Shown piece by piece: positions 8,087-15,256 of a DNA stretch of 64,000 nucleotides. The stretch comes from Streptococcus mitis. Its GTDB lineage: Bacteria; Bacillota; Bacilli; Lactobacillales; Streptococcaceae. Under the pieces are notes generated by a model, which was not told the DNA's origin, did no database searches, and saw only the letters and a list, made by a program, of their open reading frames with translations. The translations under genes were made by a program, and so were the position numbers. The DNA is taken from assembly GCF_003943935.1 (NCBI RefSeq), contig NZ_RJOB01000002.1, positions 62,001-126,000 of the forward strand, written 5' to 3'. Each line of letters begins with the position of its first letter. Position 1 is the stretch's first letter.

Positions 8087-8852
8087 AATTAGGTCCGAGA
8101 TATGTTTGTTCATACACCACTAAAACACCGTCTCGATAGCTTTTAGCAAAGTCTAGCAGTATCTCAGCCTTAAGGCGCTCATATTGAACCTTATCGATGT
8201 CTAGTGCCTCGTACAACTGAAATAACTTCAACCTTTCTATAGATCGTCTTGTAAAGAGATTGGCGAATATCTCACGTCGTACATCGTCCAGATTGTCCCT
8301 GTAAGTATCAATCATGCCTACTATCTCCATCGCTTTGGCTTCAAACGCTCCATCTTGACCGTCTAGGCTCAATTTAACCAGTGAGTGATAGCTTTTTAGA
8401 AATCGGTATGCCTGCTTTGTTGTCTCTTCTGCATTGATTGGCTTCAATACCTCTGACAAGTATTCTAAAGCCTGTTTCTTTAGTCTATATACTACCTTTT
8501 TAGACTTGTGCAACTCTCTACATACTCTATCTATGGTGTAGTGATTGACGTAAACCATCGTTATCACTACCCACTCATTAGGGTTTCTCAGATTATCAAT
8601 AAACCTCAAGGTCTCGTAGCGTTCCATAATCAAGTCTTGAAGTTGCTCCATCATTTTATCTTTCAACTGCAAGGCGTTGATAAGTCTTTCCTCTGTGCTA
8701 TTAACTTTGCTGGATTTTATCCGTTGTTCAAACTGTACTTGTGAGTATACCGCCCCTTTTTCTAGATTGCTGATCTTCAAATCTAGGTTATGAATTGCTT
8801 TATCAAGTTTTTTAATGCTTCTTAGCTTCTTTTTTACTTCACCAGTGGTCAT
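8085..8852 (-). CDS. ArpU/RinA-like phage transcription regulator (DUF1492-like N-terminus)
   Basis: 255 residues. The first 130 (LRSIKKLDKAIHNLDLKI, long helices, then a helix-turn-helix HYTIDRVCRELHKSKKVVYR) fit DUF1492-type phage regulators. The C-terminal part contains a second sigma-region-4-like unit (YEALDIDKVQYERLKAEIL). Such proteins control late genes or sit near the packaging genes of streptococcal phages. Here it is the last gene of the leftward block, after the terminase small subunit and behind a terminator, so it probably has its own promoter (TATTATACC precedes its GGAG). It could influence helper-phage late transcription (inference). Confidence 0.65.
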   Translation of the reverse strand: MTTGEVKKKLRSIKKLDKAIHNLDLKISNLEKGAVYSQVQFEQRIKSSKVNSTEERLINALQLKDKMMEQLQDLIMERYETLRFIDNLRNPNEWVVITMVYVNHYTIDRVCRELHKSKKVVYRLKKQALEYLSEVLKPINAEETTKQAYRFLKSYHSLVKLSLDGQDGAFEAKAMEIVGMIDTYRDNLDDVRREIFANLFTRRSIERLKLFQLYEALDIDKVQYERLKAEILLDFAKSYRDGVLVVYEQTYLGPN

Positions 8853-8899
8853 TTTACCGCTCCTTTGGTATAATAATCATGATTCATAATTTCCAAAAA

Positions 8900-8924
8900 G
8901 TCAGCCCTGTGCTGGCTTTTTTTT
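8900..8924. terminator. Terminator between terS and the ArpU-like gene
   Basis: GTCAGC (8900-8905) and GCTGGC (8911-8916) form a stem with a T-run on the + strand and TTTTT on the - strand side, so it can stop leftward transcripts leaving the terminase gene. Confidence 0.7.
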
Positions 8925-8936
8925 CGTATTCTAAGG

Positions 8937-9437
8937 CTATTCTTTTGGGTTCTCGTCTTTCCAGACAAATTCAGCCATTGCGGTCATGGCCTCTATAAAT
9001 TTATCATCCTCAACTGGAGTTTCTTGATGGATTTGACTCTTAATCACACTTATTTCTGCTCGCAACTTCTCGTCCAGCAATTCTAAATCACGAAAAGCGC
9101 TATTATTCATCCCATGCAAAGCGGAAAGAAAGGCATTGAAATTACTAGGCTTCAATCCACTTTCAATAATTTCAGATTTAGCTTTATTTTTTAGCCATTC
9201 ATACTCATTGAAAGCCTGCTCCCTTGACCACAAAGCACGGTTTGAAAACTCTTTTAATAACTCTCTGTACCTTGTATTAACCTTATACTCTTTCAACAAC
9301 TTGCTAGCCCTTGAATCTATCGTACTATCAGCCATCTTTTGCGCATTGTAAGCCTCTTTATATGCTTTTCTTTGAGATAGTCCAGCCACTAGTCCTTGGA
9401 CAAATTTTTCTTGTCTTTGCGTTAACTTATCTGTCAC
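8937..9437 (-). CDS. terS: Phage terminase small subunit
   Basis: 166 residues in the Terminase_2 family. The start LTQRQEKFVQGLVAGLSQRKAYKEAY is the standard DNA-recognition helix-turn-helix region of TerS proteins. No large subunit is present. In PICIs a lone TerS pairs with the TerL of a helper phage and directs packaging to island DNA; that role is established for the element class and inferred here. RBS GGAGG lies upstream of the ATG. It is preceded by two short genes in the same direction. Confidence 0.85.
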   Translation of the reverse strand: MTDKLTQRQEKFVQGLVAGLSQRKAYKEAYNAQKMADSTIDSRASKLLKEYKVNTRYRELLKEFSNRALWSREQAFNEYEWLKNKAKSEIIESGLKPSNFNAFLSALHGMNNSAFRDLELLDEKLRAEISVIKSQIHQETPVEDDKFIEAMTAMAEFVWKDENPKE

Positions 9438-9485
9438 ATTAGTTCACCTCCTTAAGCAACAAAAAGGGGAAAACTCCCCCTTGTC

Positions 9486-9698
9486 TTAAGCCTTGTCTTG
9501 CTCTTTCTCAGCTTCAGCTTTTAATACTGATTCTTCTACGTTGTAGTCAATTATTGCACCAATAGCGTCCCCATCTTCAATGTATTTAAAATTATAACGC
9601 TCGTACTCTGGATGTTCTTTCTGGTGCTCCTCCATTAGTTTAAAGAGTTCTACAATCGTTGGTACTGGTTCAATTTTGTATCTAACTTGTCTCTTCAT
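9486..9698 (-). CDS. Hypothetical acidic island protein, 70 aa
   Basis: Starts MKRQVRYKIEPVPTIVELF and is rich in Glu, ending in a charged helix (KAEAEKEQDKA). No family recognised. It begins 3 bp after the stop of the coiled-coil gene and runs to 50 bp before terS, so it is part of the same transcript. The tight packing supports a real gene. Confidence 0.6.
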   Translation of the reverse strand: MKRQVRYKIEPVPTIVELFKLMEEHQKEHPEYERYNFKYIEDGDAIGAIIDYNVEESVLKAEAEKEQDKA

Positions 9699-9701
9699 CT
9701 T

Positions 9702-10367
9702 TTAAAAATGTCCCTTCACATCGTTGTAAGTATTTCCGAAAGCTCGCACATAAACTTCTCTTAAGAATGGTTCAACTGAATGGACTGGTTTGTATGTAAC
9801 CCTTCCATCGGCTGGAGAGATAATAGATCCCCCTGTACTGAAAGTAAATTCTCTCTTACCTTTCCCCACTTTGTAAGCCATAGCATGGTAAAGGGCTTGG
9901 AGTTTATCAGAATCCGCTCTAAATTCGTCATCAATTTGGTCAATCTCTCGTAGCAAATCCACGGCTTTATCATAAAGCGCCTTATGCTTTTTGTCAACCG
10001 TTGAATCTAGTTCATCGATTGTTGTCTTAAAATCTTCAAGGTTCATCAGTGCTTCATTGTGCAAGTCTTCCAGCTTTTTAGCGTTCTTTTTTAATTTACT
10101 TTCAGCAATCCATAAGTTATCCTTTGCGCTGCGTAGCTTGTCTTTGTCTACTTCATCAACCGCTTCATCGTATTCACGTTGGGCGGTCGCTTGGTCTTGG
10201 AGTAACTGTGTTTTTTCTCGTTCAGCTTCAGCAATCGCATTTTCGTTTTGTGTGATCAATGCGTTCACTTCCTTAGTGATTTTATCTAGTGCTTTATCCA
10301 TTTTTTGGGCTAGTTCTTGGCGTTTTTGCGCTTGTTCAATGTTGTTGGTGTTTTGTGTTTCTGTCAT
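9702..10367 (-). CDS. Coiled-coil island protein, 221 aa
   Basis: Residues 10-150 are strongly predicted coiled coil by eye (heptads with Leu/Ile and many Glu/Lys, AQ-rich), followed by a compact tail with FTFSTGGSIISPADGRVTY. The composition is like a scaffold protein. Its place next to terS would suit a capsid-remodelling or packaging role such as the Cpm proteins of SaPIs, but nothing in the sequence proves it; it could equally bind DNA or another protein. RBS AAAGGAAAG precedes the ATG. It follows the duplicated 15-codon ORFs. Confidence 0.6.
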   Translation of the reverse strand: MTETQNTNNIEQAQKRQELAQKMDKALDKITKEVNALITQNENAIAEAEREKTQLLQDQATAQREYDEAVDEVDKDKLRSAKDNLWIAESKLKKNAKKLEDLHNEALMNLEDFKTTIDELDSTVDKKHKALYDKAVDLLREIDQIDDEFRADSDKLQALYHAMAYKVGKGKREFTFSTGGSIISPADGRVTYKPVHSVEPFLREVYVRAFGNTYNDVKGHF

Positions 10368-10400
10368 CTTATTCTTTCCTTTTCTGTTGTTTTATTAAGT

Positions 10401-10448
10401 TTAGAATGCCATATCCAATCCAGTCACGGGGTCTCTATTGTAGTTCAT
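10401..10448 (-). CDS. 15-residue micro-ORF, copy B
   Basis: Reads MNYNRDPVTGLDMAF then stop. An AGAGGA ribosome site lies about 10 nt upstream of the ATG. The first ten residues equal those of the copy upstream. The ATG overlaps the TGA of copy A (ATGA). Too short for a family assignment; a real peptide is possible but unproven. Confidence 0.4.
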   Translation of the reverse strand: MNYNRDPVTGLDMAF

Positions 10449-10507
10449 CTACTTACATCCTCTCCAGTCACGGGGTCTCTATTGTAGTTCATCTACTTAC
10501 ATCCTCT
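10420..10507. repeat. Perfect tandem duplication, 2 x 44 bp
   Basis: Units 10420-10463 and 10464-10507 are identical, each beginning CCAGTCACGGGGTCTC. There is no spacer between them, so this is not a CRISPR. The identity suggests a recent event or active maintenance. Confidence 0.95.
10445..10492 (-). CDS. 15-residue micro-ORF, copy A
   Basis: Reads MNYNRDPVTGEDVSR then TGA, which overlaps the ATG of copy B. It was created by the 44-bp tandem duplication, which copied the ribosome site and the first ten codons. It lies 15 bp after the stop of the 89-aa gene. Confidence 0.35.
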   Translation of the reverse strand: MNYNRDPVTGEDVSR

Positions 10508-10777
10508 CTACTCTTCAACTTCTTCATCTATTGGATTTTCGCTATTCTTGAAAACCTCACAAATGCGTTTAAAGTTGATATCTAGATTGTTATCCTCCAA
10601 ATACTCAGCGATAAGCGTTCCGTTTTCCTTATATCTTAGTTTAATAGCTGGCACTAGATAAGTACCTCTCATATATCCAAATAAAGCTAGTCCTGCTATT
10701 TGTGCGTCTTCTAGGTCTCCAAATTCATAAGTAAATGTATGTTTTGGTGCTGTTTCTGAAAATGCTTTTAATGTCAT
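10508..10777 (-). CDS. Hypothetical island protein, 89 aa
   Basis: Starts MTLKAFSETAPKHTFTYEFGDLEDAQ and ends with an acidic stretch NPIDEEVEE. Mixed alpha/beta look, no family recognised. RBS AGAGGAAAA precedes the ATG. It lies between the Cse60-like gene and the micro-ORFs in the leftward block. Confidence 0.6.
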   Translation of the reverse strand: MTLKAFSETAPKHTFTYEFGDLEDAQIAGLALFGYMRGTYLVPAIKLRYKENGTLIAEYLEDNNLDINFKRICEVFKNSENPIDEEVEE

Positions 10778-10859
10778 GTTGTTTTTCCTCTTTCTGTTTT
10801 AAGGGTGTCACTAGTAGTTACACCATTGCAATGTGGTCGGTACTATCTACCCCATTTTG

Positions 10860-11027
10860 TTATCTGTATAATACCAATACGTTAGCCACTGAACCAAAAG
10901 GTTCACTAAATTGCGTACCAGAAATTTTAACGTCCAGCACTTCAACAGTTGCCATGAAGTCGTTGATCTCTTTCTCAAAGTCTTCTTTTACCCGTCGTCT
11001 AGCATATTCAAATAGTTTAATTTTCAT
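10860..11027 (-). CDS. Cse60-like small protein, 55 aa
   Basis: ATG at 11025-11027, RBS AAAGGACAA, stop at 10860-10862. The sequence begins MKIKLFEYARRRVKEDF and ends VANVLVLYR. The pattern (short beta strand, Glu-rich helix with EINDF, VEVLDVKIS strand, final V-L-V-Y strand) resembles the sporulation protein Cse60 family, which also occurs in phages of non-sporulating bacteria. Function unknown. It is the first gene after the origin region. Confidence 0.6.
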   Translation of the reverse strand: MKIKLFEYARRRVKEDFEKEINDFMATVEVLDVKISGTQFSEPFGSVANVLVLYR

Positions 11028-11133
11028 GTTGTTGTCCTTTCTTTATTTCAAGGTAAAATATGTAAAATACCTCATTTTTCAATTCTTCATTATAGTTTGT
11101 ACGCTTACTGTTTTCTTTTTACGCTTGATTTTG

Positions 11134-11359
11134 CAAGTGTTCAAAAATTGGAGTCAGTCATATCAAGGGGTTTAGCCTTATTTTGTACACTTAGTACACT
11201 TAGTACATATAAAATTAAATCGTGTATAGATTTAACGTTAAATCTTATAAAATGTTAAAAGAAAAAAACTTACCGTACCAAGTGTACAAGTGTTCAAAAC
11301 CCTTGGCGCTCTAAGGCTTACGATAGGAACACTTCATTTGCCAAGCGTACCAAGTGTTC
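11134..11359. other. Putative replication origin of the island (iterons and AT-rich core)
   Basis: Two clusters of short repeats with core AAGTGT(A/T)C or its complement flank an AT-rich stretch. Right cluster: 11275-11295 (two copies), about 11327-11334 and 11347-11359. Left cluster: 11134-11142 and 11185-11206 (two copies of GTACACTTA). The AT-rich part (about 11205-11272) contains the 18-bp perfect palindrome AGATTTAACGTTAAATCT (11228-11245). SaPI origins are known to be iteron sets flanking an AT-rich segment just 3' of rep; here the helicase stop codon is 11 bp away. No gene is present in this 340-bp gap. Confidence 0.7.
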
Positions 11360-11369
11360 TTCTACCCAA

Positions 11370-12890
11370 TTATTTTCTTGCTTTCTTGTTAAAGTAGCCT
11401 CGTTCAGTTTTGGGTTTTAACCTTTTCTCAGGTCTTTCTCTACCGTTAACATAGTTCAAACTGGCATAAGGTGCTAAATCATCCTTAGGGTAAAAACCAG
11501 AATGAAATTGTCTACCAGACGCTATCACTTTCTTCCCAGCGGTTATCCATTCGGGTAGATTACTTTTAATCTCTTTATGTAACCCTGTCTCGGTCTTGTG
11601 CAGTTTCACTCCATAATATTCAGTAAATCCTTTCCAATTATGGAAAACAAAGCTATTTGGCAAAAATTCACTTGCTAGATTGTCGGAAAAGAATGAGGCC
11701 ACAAAAGCGATAATCGGGTTGTTATCTTCATGGTATTCTTGCAACACCTCCTTTGATTTTTGAGGTGCAATGTCCCTTGTAGGCGTTTCAAGGGCTAATC
11801 TTGTGAAATACTCCAATACCTCCTTCCTATTGATGTAGTCCTCTTTGATTGCCTTGTTTGGCTTACCTTTAAAGACTTTGGTAAACGATAAAATTTTAAA
11901 TCGCCTATCAATCGCCCCTCTATCTCCATTCATTCTTGGTAGGCCGTTGGAGGACTGGACTATGGTCATATTCAATCGTAGACTATAAGGGCGTTTCCCT
12001 TTGTCCTCTATGGTCATGATGTCCCCAGTAGCAAGACTAAACATATTTGAAGTATCTTTGATAACTGCGTCCTTTTGCACGTCGTCTCCGATGACTAGGG
12101 TCTTTCCTAGCAAAATAGAAGTAGAAAAACGGCTTTTATCGAACTCAGTTATCTTGAGACTTGCAACATTTTCCATGCCTACCAAATTAATAAGTAGTTG
12201 CTGAAAAGTTCCTTTACCAGTCCCACCCTCTCCATAAAGCCAAAAGATGTTTTTTAAGGTTTTACCTGTGATACTTGCTTTAATAATCTGAATAGCTAGA
12301 TCATATAGTTCTTGGTCGTTATCAAACAATTCAGCAAGCCATTTTGTAGGCTTCCAACCGTTTATAGTAGGCTCGTAGGCTTCAGGGGAATACCTCGTAC
12401 GTATTTTTCGAGTTACGATTACAGTGGGCTTTAAGGGTTCAAATATCTCTTTTTTTGAATTATAAAGCTGATTTCCAATCACCGTATATTCATTTTGAAT
12501 GGATTTTAAAGGGCTATGCCTTGAAATTTTGTAAAGAGTATCAAATGCCTGTTTTTCAGTAGTATCAGGGCGAACGGTTGCGATTAAATCCTGCAAAAGT
12601 TCATTATCTTCAACCCACACCCCTCTATCTGGATGATAGAAATACAAGGGCGCCTTTTGCCCCTGTGCCTCTGGTCTGATTCTAACGAATCGGATATACT
12701 TCCTCAGAAAGTTAGCAACCCCCAAAGGCTTGGACGGCCTGCTTTTCCCTAAATTTTGACACTCATTAGCCAAAAACCTTTGTATCCCTTTAAACGATGT
12801 CAGATAGCTTTCTGGCTCTCCTATCGGTTTGATTTGGGCTTGTTGCTTATCTTCTTCAATGATTTTATTTACAATGTCATTGCTATTCAA
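11370..12890 (-). CDS. SF3 replicative helicase / initiator (P4/D5 family)
   Basis: 506 residues. Walker A GEGGTGKGTF at about 220-229, Walker B LVIGDD near 265, sensor block SSNGLPRMNGDRGAIDRRF with the arginine finger. A D5_N-like region precedes it. The protein belongs to the phage/plasmid primase P4-type helicases, which in PICIs bind the origin and unwind it (Rep). It overlaps the upstream primase-like gene by 8 bp, and the candidate origin lies right after its stop, as in SaPIs. The C-terminal 120 residues probably bind the iterons (inference). Confidence 0.88.
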   Translation of the reverse strand: MNSNDIVNKIIEEDKQQAQIKPIGEPESYLTSFKGIQRFLANECQNLGKSRPSKPLGVANFLRKYIRFVRIRPEAQGQKAPLYFYHPDRGVWVEDNELLQDLIATVRPDTTEKQAFDTLYKISRHSPLKSIQNEYTVIGNQLYNSKKEIFEPLKPTVIVTRKIRTRYSPEAYEPTINGWKPTKWLAELFDNDQELYDLAIQIIKASITGKTLKNIFWLYGEGGTGKGTFQQLLINLVGMENVASLKITEFDKSRFSTSILLGKTLVIGDDVQKDAVIKDTSNMFSLATGDIMTIEDKGKRPYSLRLNMTIVQSSNGLPRMNGDRGAIDRRFKILSFTKVFKGKPNKAIKEDYINRKEVLEYFTRLALETPTRDIAPQKSKEVLQEYHEDNNPIIAFVASFFSDNLASEFLPNSFVFHNWKGFTEYYGVKLHKTETGLHKEIKSNLPEWITAGKKVIASGRQFHSGFYPKDDLAPYASLNYVNGRERPEKRLKPKTERGYFNKKARK

Positions 12891-13398
12891 AAGCCACCTC
12901 CTTATAAAATATTCTTGCCACTTCTAAAAAATAGCTTACTAGGTCTTTACGTTTAACGATTGCTGAAAACAAGTCCACCAGCCGACTAAAACTGTAGCCA
13001 TTCACAAATAGCAGTCGGACAAAGAGTGAAGTCTCATATCTGGTATAAATGCCATTACAAATGAGATCGAATATCCAACCCTTTAACTCCAATCCAAGCC
13101 CCTGCCGTTGCTCAGTCAATTTGTTTACCTCTAATTCTTTCAAGACTGTCAGCAAGTCAGGGCTGGACAAACCTATTTCTAAATCTCTGGTCAGTTCCCA
13201 ACCCTCTACTTCCTCACTTTCGTCTTTAACTGCCACATACAAACCTTTGTAGTGAAAAGCCGTCAAGCCCTCGCTTATTGGCTCAAAGTAGATAAATTTG
13301 TAGTGATTGCCATTCTTCCATACTTGAGTAGGATTTGACTTGAGAAAGCCAAATAGGGGCATTTTCTCAACGGATATAGTCAACTCTATTATTCTCAT
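12883..13398 (-). CDS. Primase-like (Pri position) hypothetical protein, 171 aa
   Basis: Starts MRIIELTISVEKMPLFGF. No motif that I recognise with confidence. In PICIs a small primase-associated gene (pri) precedes rep with an overlap, and this gene occupies exactly that place, overlapping the helicase by 8 bp. The second half is helical (LVDLFSAIVKRKDLVSYFLEVAR). RBS AGGAGGTGC precedes the ATG. Function is inferred from position only. Confidence 0.6.
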   Translation of the reverse strand: MRIIELTISVEKMPLFGFLKSNPTQVWKNGNHYKFIYFEPISEGLTAFHYKGLYVAVKDESEEVEGWELTRDLEIGLSSPDLLTVLKELEVNKLTEQRQGLGLELKGWIFDLICNGIYTRYETSLFVRLLFVNGYSFSRLVDLFSAIVKRKDLVSYFLEVARIFYKEVAFE

Positions 13399-13406
13399 TG
13401 CACCTC

Positions 13407-13673
13407 CTAATCTACTGCAAGAAAATTGTAAATATCACTCTTACGGTAATAGATTTTCTTACTGTTTTCAAAAGGCGACTGGAACGATTTTAGACCATGC
13501 TCCTGCCAATTATTTAACGTGGTTCCACTAATACCTAACTTCTCTAATACCTCAGGCCTAGAAATCAAGTCCCAGTTGTCATCACGTTGCTTTTCCAGTT
13601 CCATCCTTTTAGCTAAGTGATCTCCCACTTTCTCCAGTAATTCAAGCTCTGCTTCTCTTGATAATAGTTGCAT
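13407..13673 (-). CDS. Small helix-turn-helix protein, excisionase/AlpA-like
   Basis: 88 residues from ATG 13673 (RBS AGAGGTG); the open frame continues to 13709 without a ribosome site. After an N-terminal helix there is a MerR-like unit: SRPEVLEKLGISGTTLNNWQEHGLKSF ... KKIYYRKSDIYNFL, the layout of HTH_17 excisionases. In PICIs such a protein serves as Xis or as the activator AlpA. It lies 8 bp before the primase-like gene. Confidence 0.65.
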   Translation of the reverse strand: MQLLSREAELELLEKVGDHLAKRMELEKQRDDNWDLISRPEVLEKLGISGTTLNNWQEHGLKSFQSPFENSKKIYYRKSDIYNFLAVD

Positions 13674-13686
13674 ATTACACCTCTTT

Positions 13687-13890
13687 CTAGTTATGAATCT
13701 TACCTGCAAGCTGAATATAACGGCCGTAGTAAGGGTTCAAATCCTCGCTAGGTATTTCTATCGTCTGTTGGTTTTCTCGCTCAAATTGGGCGCTTTTTTT
13801 GCGGTCTAGGTGGTTTAGGTAAAGCAGTAAGCCAATCAGTACCACCATAAAGACAACCGCTTGTGTATTTGTCAAATCTAGTTCATTCAT
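13687..13890 (-). CDS. Small single-span membrane protein, 67 aa
   Basis: One membrane segment at about residues 11-27 (VVFMVVLIGLLLYL), then a basic and polar tail. No family recognised. The ATG follows the upstream stop by 1 bp, typical for packed phage early genes. Confidence 0.6.
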   Translation of the reverse strand: MNELDLTNTQAVVFMVVLIGLLLYLNHLDRKKSAQFERENQQTIEIPSEDLNPYYGRYIQLAGKIHN

Positions 13891-13891
13891 A

Positions 13892-14092
13892 TTATGCCCT
13901 CGCTTTGTAATTCTTGATATAGTCCACTTGATTAGTTCGCTCCATCTTCAAAAACTCGTCCACCTCTTCGGATGTTACCTTTTTATCTACAAAATCAGCA
14001 ATAAACTGAAAGACTTTGGGGCGTTTTGCCTTGATTTCAGCCATTACTTCAGCAAATTCTGCTTGTGTCATGTTATTTATATCCAGTGTCAT
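13892..14092 (-). CDS. Hypothetical island protein, 66 aa
   Basis: Starts MTLDINNMTQAEFAEVMAEI; helical and charged, ending NYKARA. Its ATG overlaps the TGA of the preceding gene (ATGA), which shows coupling and supports both genes. No function recognised. Confidence 0.6.
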   Translation of the reverse strand: MTLDINNMTQAEFAEVMAEIKAKRPKVFQFIADFVDKKVTSEEVDEFLKMERTNQVDYIKNYKARA

Positions 14093-14535
14093 TTTAATAA
14101 CCCTCTTTCCTCTAAATCATCGGCAATCAAGTCACGTAGATAACGCCAAATATTACGAGTATCAGACGTCGCTAATTTTTCTGGATTGGTAAAACTCCTA
14201 ACCGCTCTATTCAAATAGTTAAATAATAACCAGTGAGGGCGTTCTTCCCCTAATTTGATAGAATTGTTCGCTAAAGATTCATCATATTTTTTCAACTCAC
14301 CTAATAAATTTGTCACGTTAGCATCAAAAAATGCTTCGTGCTTTGCTTCCTGTTGTTTATAAGTTTCTGATAGTCTATAAAATTGAATCCATAACTGACT
14401 AATTGCTGATCTACAATCTTCAGCAATCTCGGTTGCTCCGTGGTGTTTCTTTGATAAATGCCACTCTGATAAAATATCTAGCTTTTCTTCTACAAGTCCT
14501 AACTCTGTTTCAAAATCTTTAAAAAATGCTTCCAT
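14089..14535 (-). CDS. Hypothetical helical island protein, 148 aa
   Basis: Starts MEAFFKDFETELGLVEEKLD. Mostly helical, ends DLIADDLEERGLLK. The open frame continues upstream to a TTG at 14697, but AGAGGT before ATG 14535 gives the better start. The upstream extension (WCQYCIGNDNKKAI, ITQHRN) looks coding-like and may be left over from a lost gene. No family recognised. Confidence 0.6.
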   Translation of the reverse strand: MEAFFKDFETELGLVEEKLDILSEWHLSKKHHGATEIAEDCRSAISQLWIQFYRLSETYKQQEAKHEAFFDANVTNLLGELKKYDESLANNSIKLGEERPHWLLFNYLNRAVRSFTNPEKLATSDTRNIWRYLRDLIADDLEERGLLK

Positions 14536-14728
14536 ATTTTTACCTCTGTTTCTATGTTGTGTAATTGCCCTGATGGCCTTTTTATTGTCGTTTCCTATAC
14601 AGTATTGACACCACTTCAAACGCTGGGCGATTGCCCCAAGTTGACGAACGCTTGTAGTGATGTTTCGTGGGTAATCACCCACATTTTTGCTAAACAAGTG
14701 CTTAGAGTCGCCGTGTCAGCACTTGAAT

Positions 14729-14758
14729 TTCAAAACCTTTTCTAATTGCTTGCCTGCT
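14729..14758. repeat. 30-bp direct repeat, copy 1
   Basis: Identical to 19255-19284 (begins TTCAAAACCTTTTCTAATTG). It lies in a 234-bp gap between two leftward genes. On the - strand both copies could encode SRQAIRKGFE, but neither frame here has a start codon. Confidence 0.9.
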
Positions 14759-14769
14759 CTTCGGTTTTG

Positions 14770-14913
14770 TTAGTTCATTTCTCTAATGGCTCTATTTTCT
14801 AAGTTTTGCCACTGTTTTTTAAATTCTAGTTCATCTATTCGTCCATGCAAAAAGTCACTTAAAGCGAATGTTGCTCGGCTATAGAACTGCTTATCACGTT
14901 CATATTTAGTCAT
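14770..14913 (-). CDS. Small hypothetical protein, 47 aa
   Basis: MTKYERDKQFYSRATF to NRAIREMN, stop at 14770-14772. A near-perfect ribosome site GGAGGGGTGA lies just before the ATG and overlaps the end of the upstream gene, so translation is very likely. Charged and helical. No family recognised. Confidence 0.65.
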   Translation of the reverse strand: MTKYERDKQFYSRATFALSDFLHGRIDELEFKKQWQNLENRAIREMN

Positions 14914-14915
14914 GC

Positions 14916-15140
14916 TCACCCCTCCATCATGTCATAAAGCAGGGCGTAGTGCTTATCTGGGATTCTGTCCAAGACTTTTAAGCCATCATGTTCCGCTTTT
15001 TGTCTAGTTTCCGCCTTGACTGTGCTATCAAAGGCGATAGAAAAGGCGTTTAACATAGCCTTGTAGCGGTCTACGCTCTTCAAATAGCGCCCACGGTCTG
15101 ACAATTTCTTGTCTTCAAGTTCAAAATGTTTTTTCCCCAT
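14916..15140 (-). CDS. Hypothetical island protein, 74 aa
   Basis: Starts MGKKHFELEDKKLSDRGRYL and ends YALLYDMMEG. Basic N-terminus, helical. RBS AAGGTAAAC. Its start region overlaps the -35 of a rightward promoter for the candidate small RNA at 15172. No family recognised. Confidence 0.6.
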   Translation of the reverse strand: MGKKHFELEDKKLSDRGRYLKSVDRYKAMLNAFSIAFDSTVKAETRQKAEHDGLKVLDRIPDKHYALLYDMMEG

Positions 15141-15246
15141 TGTTTACCTTGTCTTTCTATGCTATAATCAAGGTATAGAAAAAATATCTATACCATTCAT
15201 CCAGTCGCTTGCTTCAGTCGCCAAACATTCAGCAAGTGACTTTTTT
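15140..15246 (+). ncRNA. Candidate small RNA of the island
   Basis: TTGTTT (15140-15145), 17 bp, TATAAT (15163-15168) form a + strand promoter. The expected transcript starts near 15172-15175 with hairpin GGTATAGA (15172-15179)/TCTATACC (15187-15194) and ends in a terminator with stem AGTCGCTTGCT (15203-15213)/AGCAAGTGACT (15231-15241) and a T-run to 15246. The RNA would be about 75 nt, opposite in direction to the surrounding genes. Alternatively, the first inverted repeat is an operator. Confidence 0.5.
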
Positions 15247-15256
15247 GTTGTCGTTT

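Noticed and set aside
10420..10507. CRISPR-like repeat
   Set aside because: Only two units with no spacer and no cas genes; it is a tandem duplication.
8085..10777. Remnant of a complete prophage rather than a satellite
   Set aside because: TerL, portal, capsid, tail and lysis genes are absent and the early and packaging genes are intact and tightly ordered, which fits a PICI better than decay.
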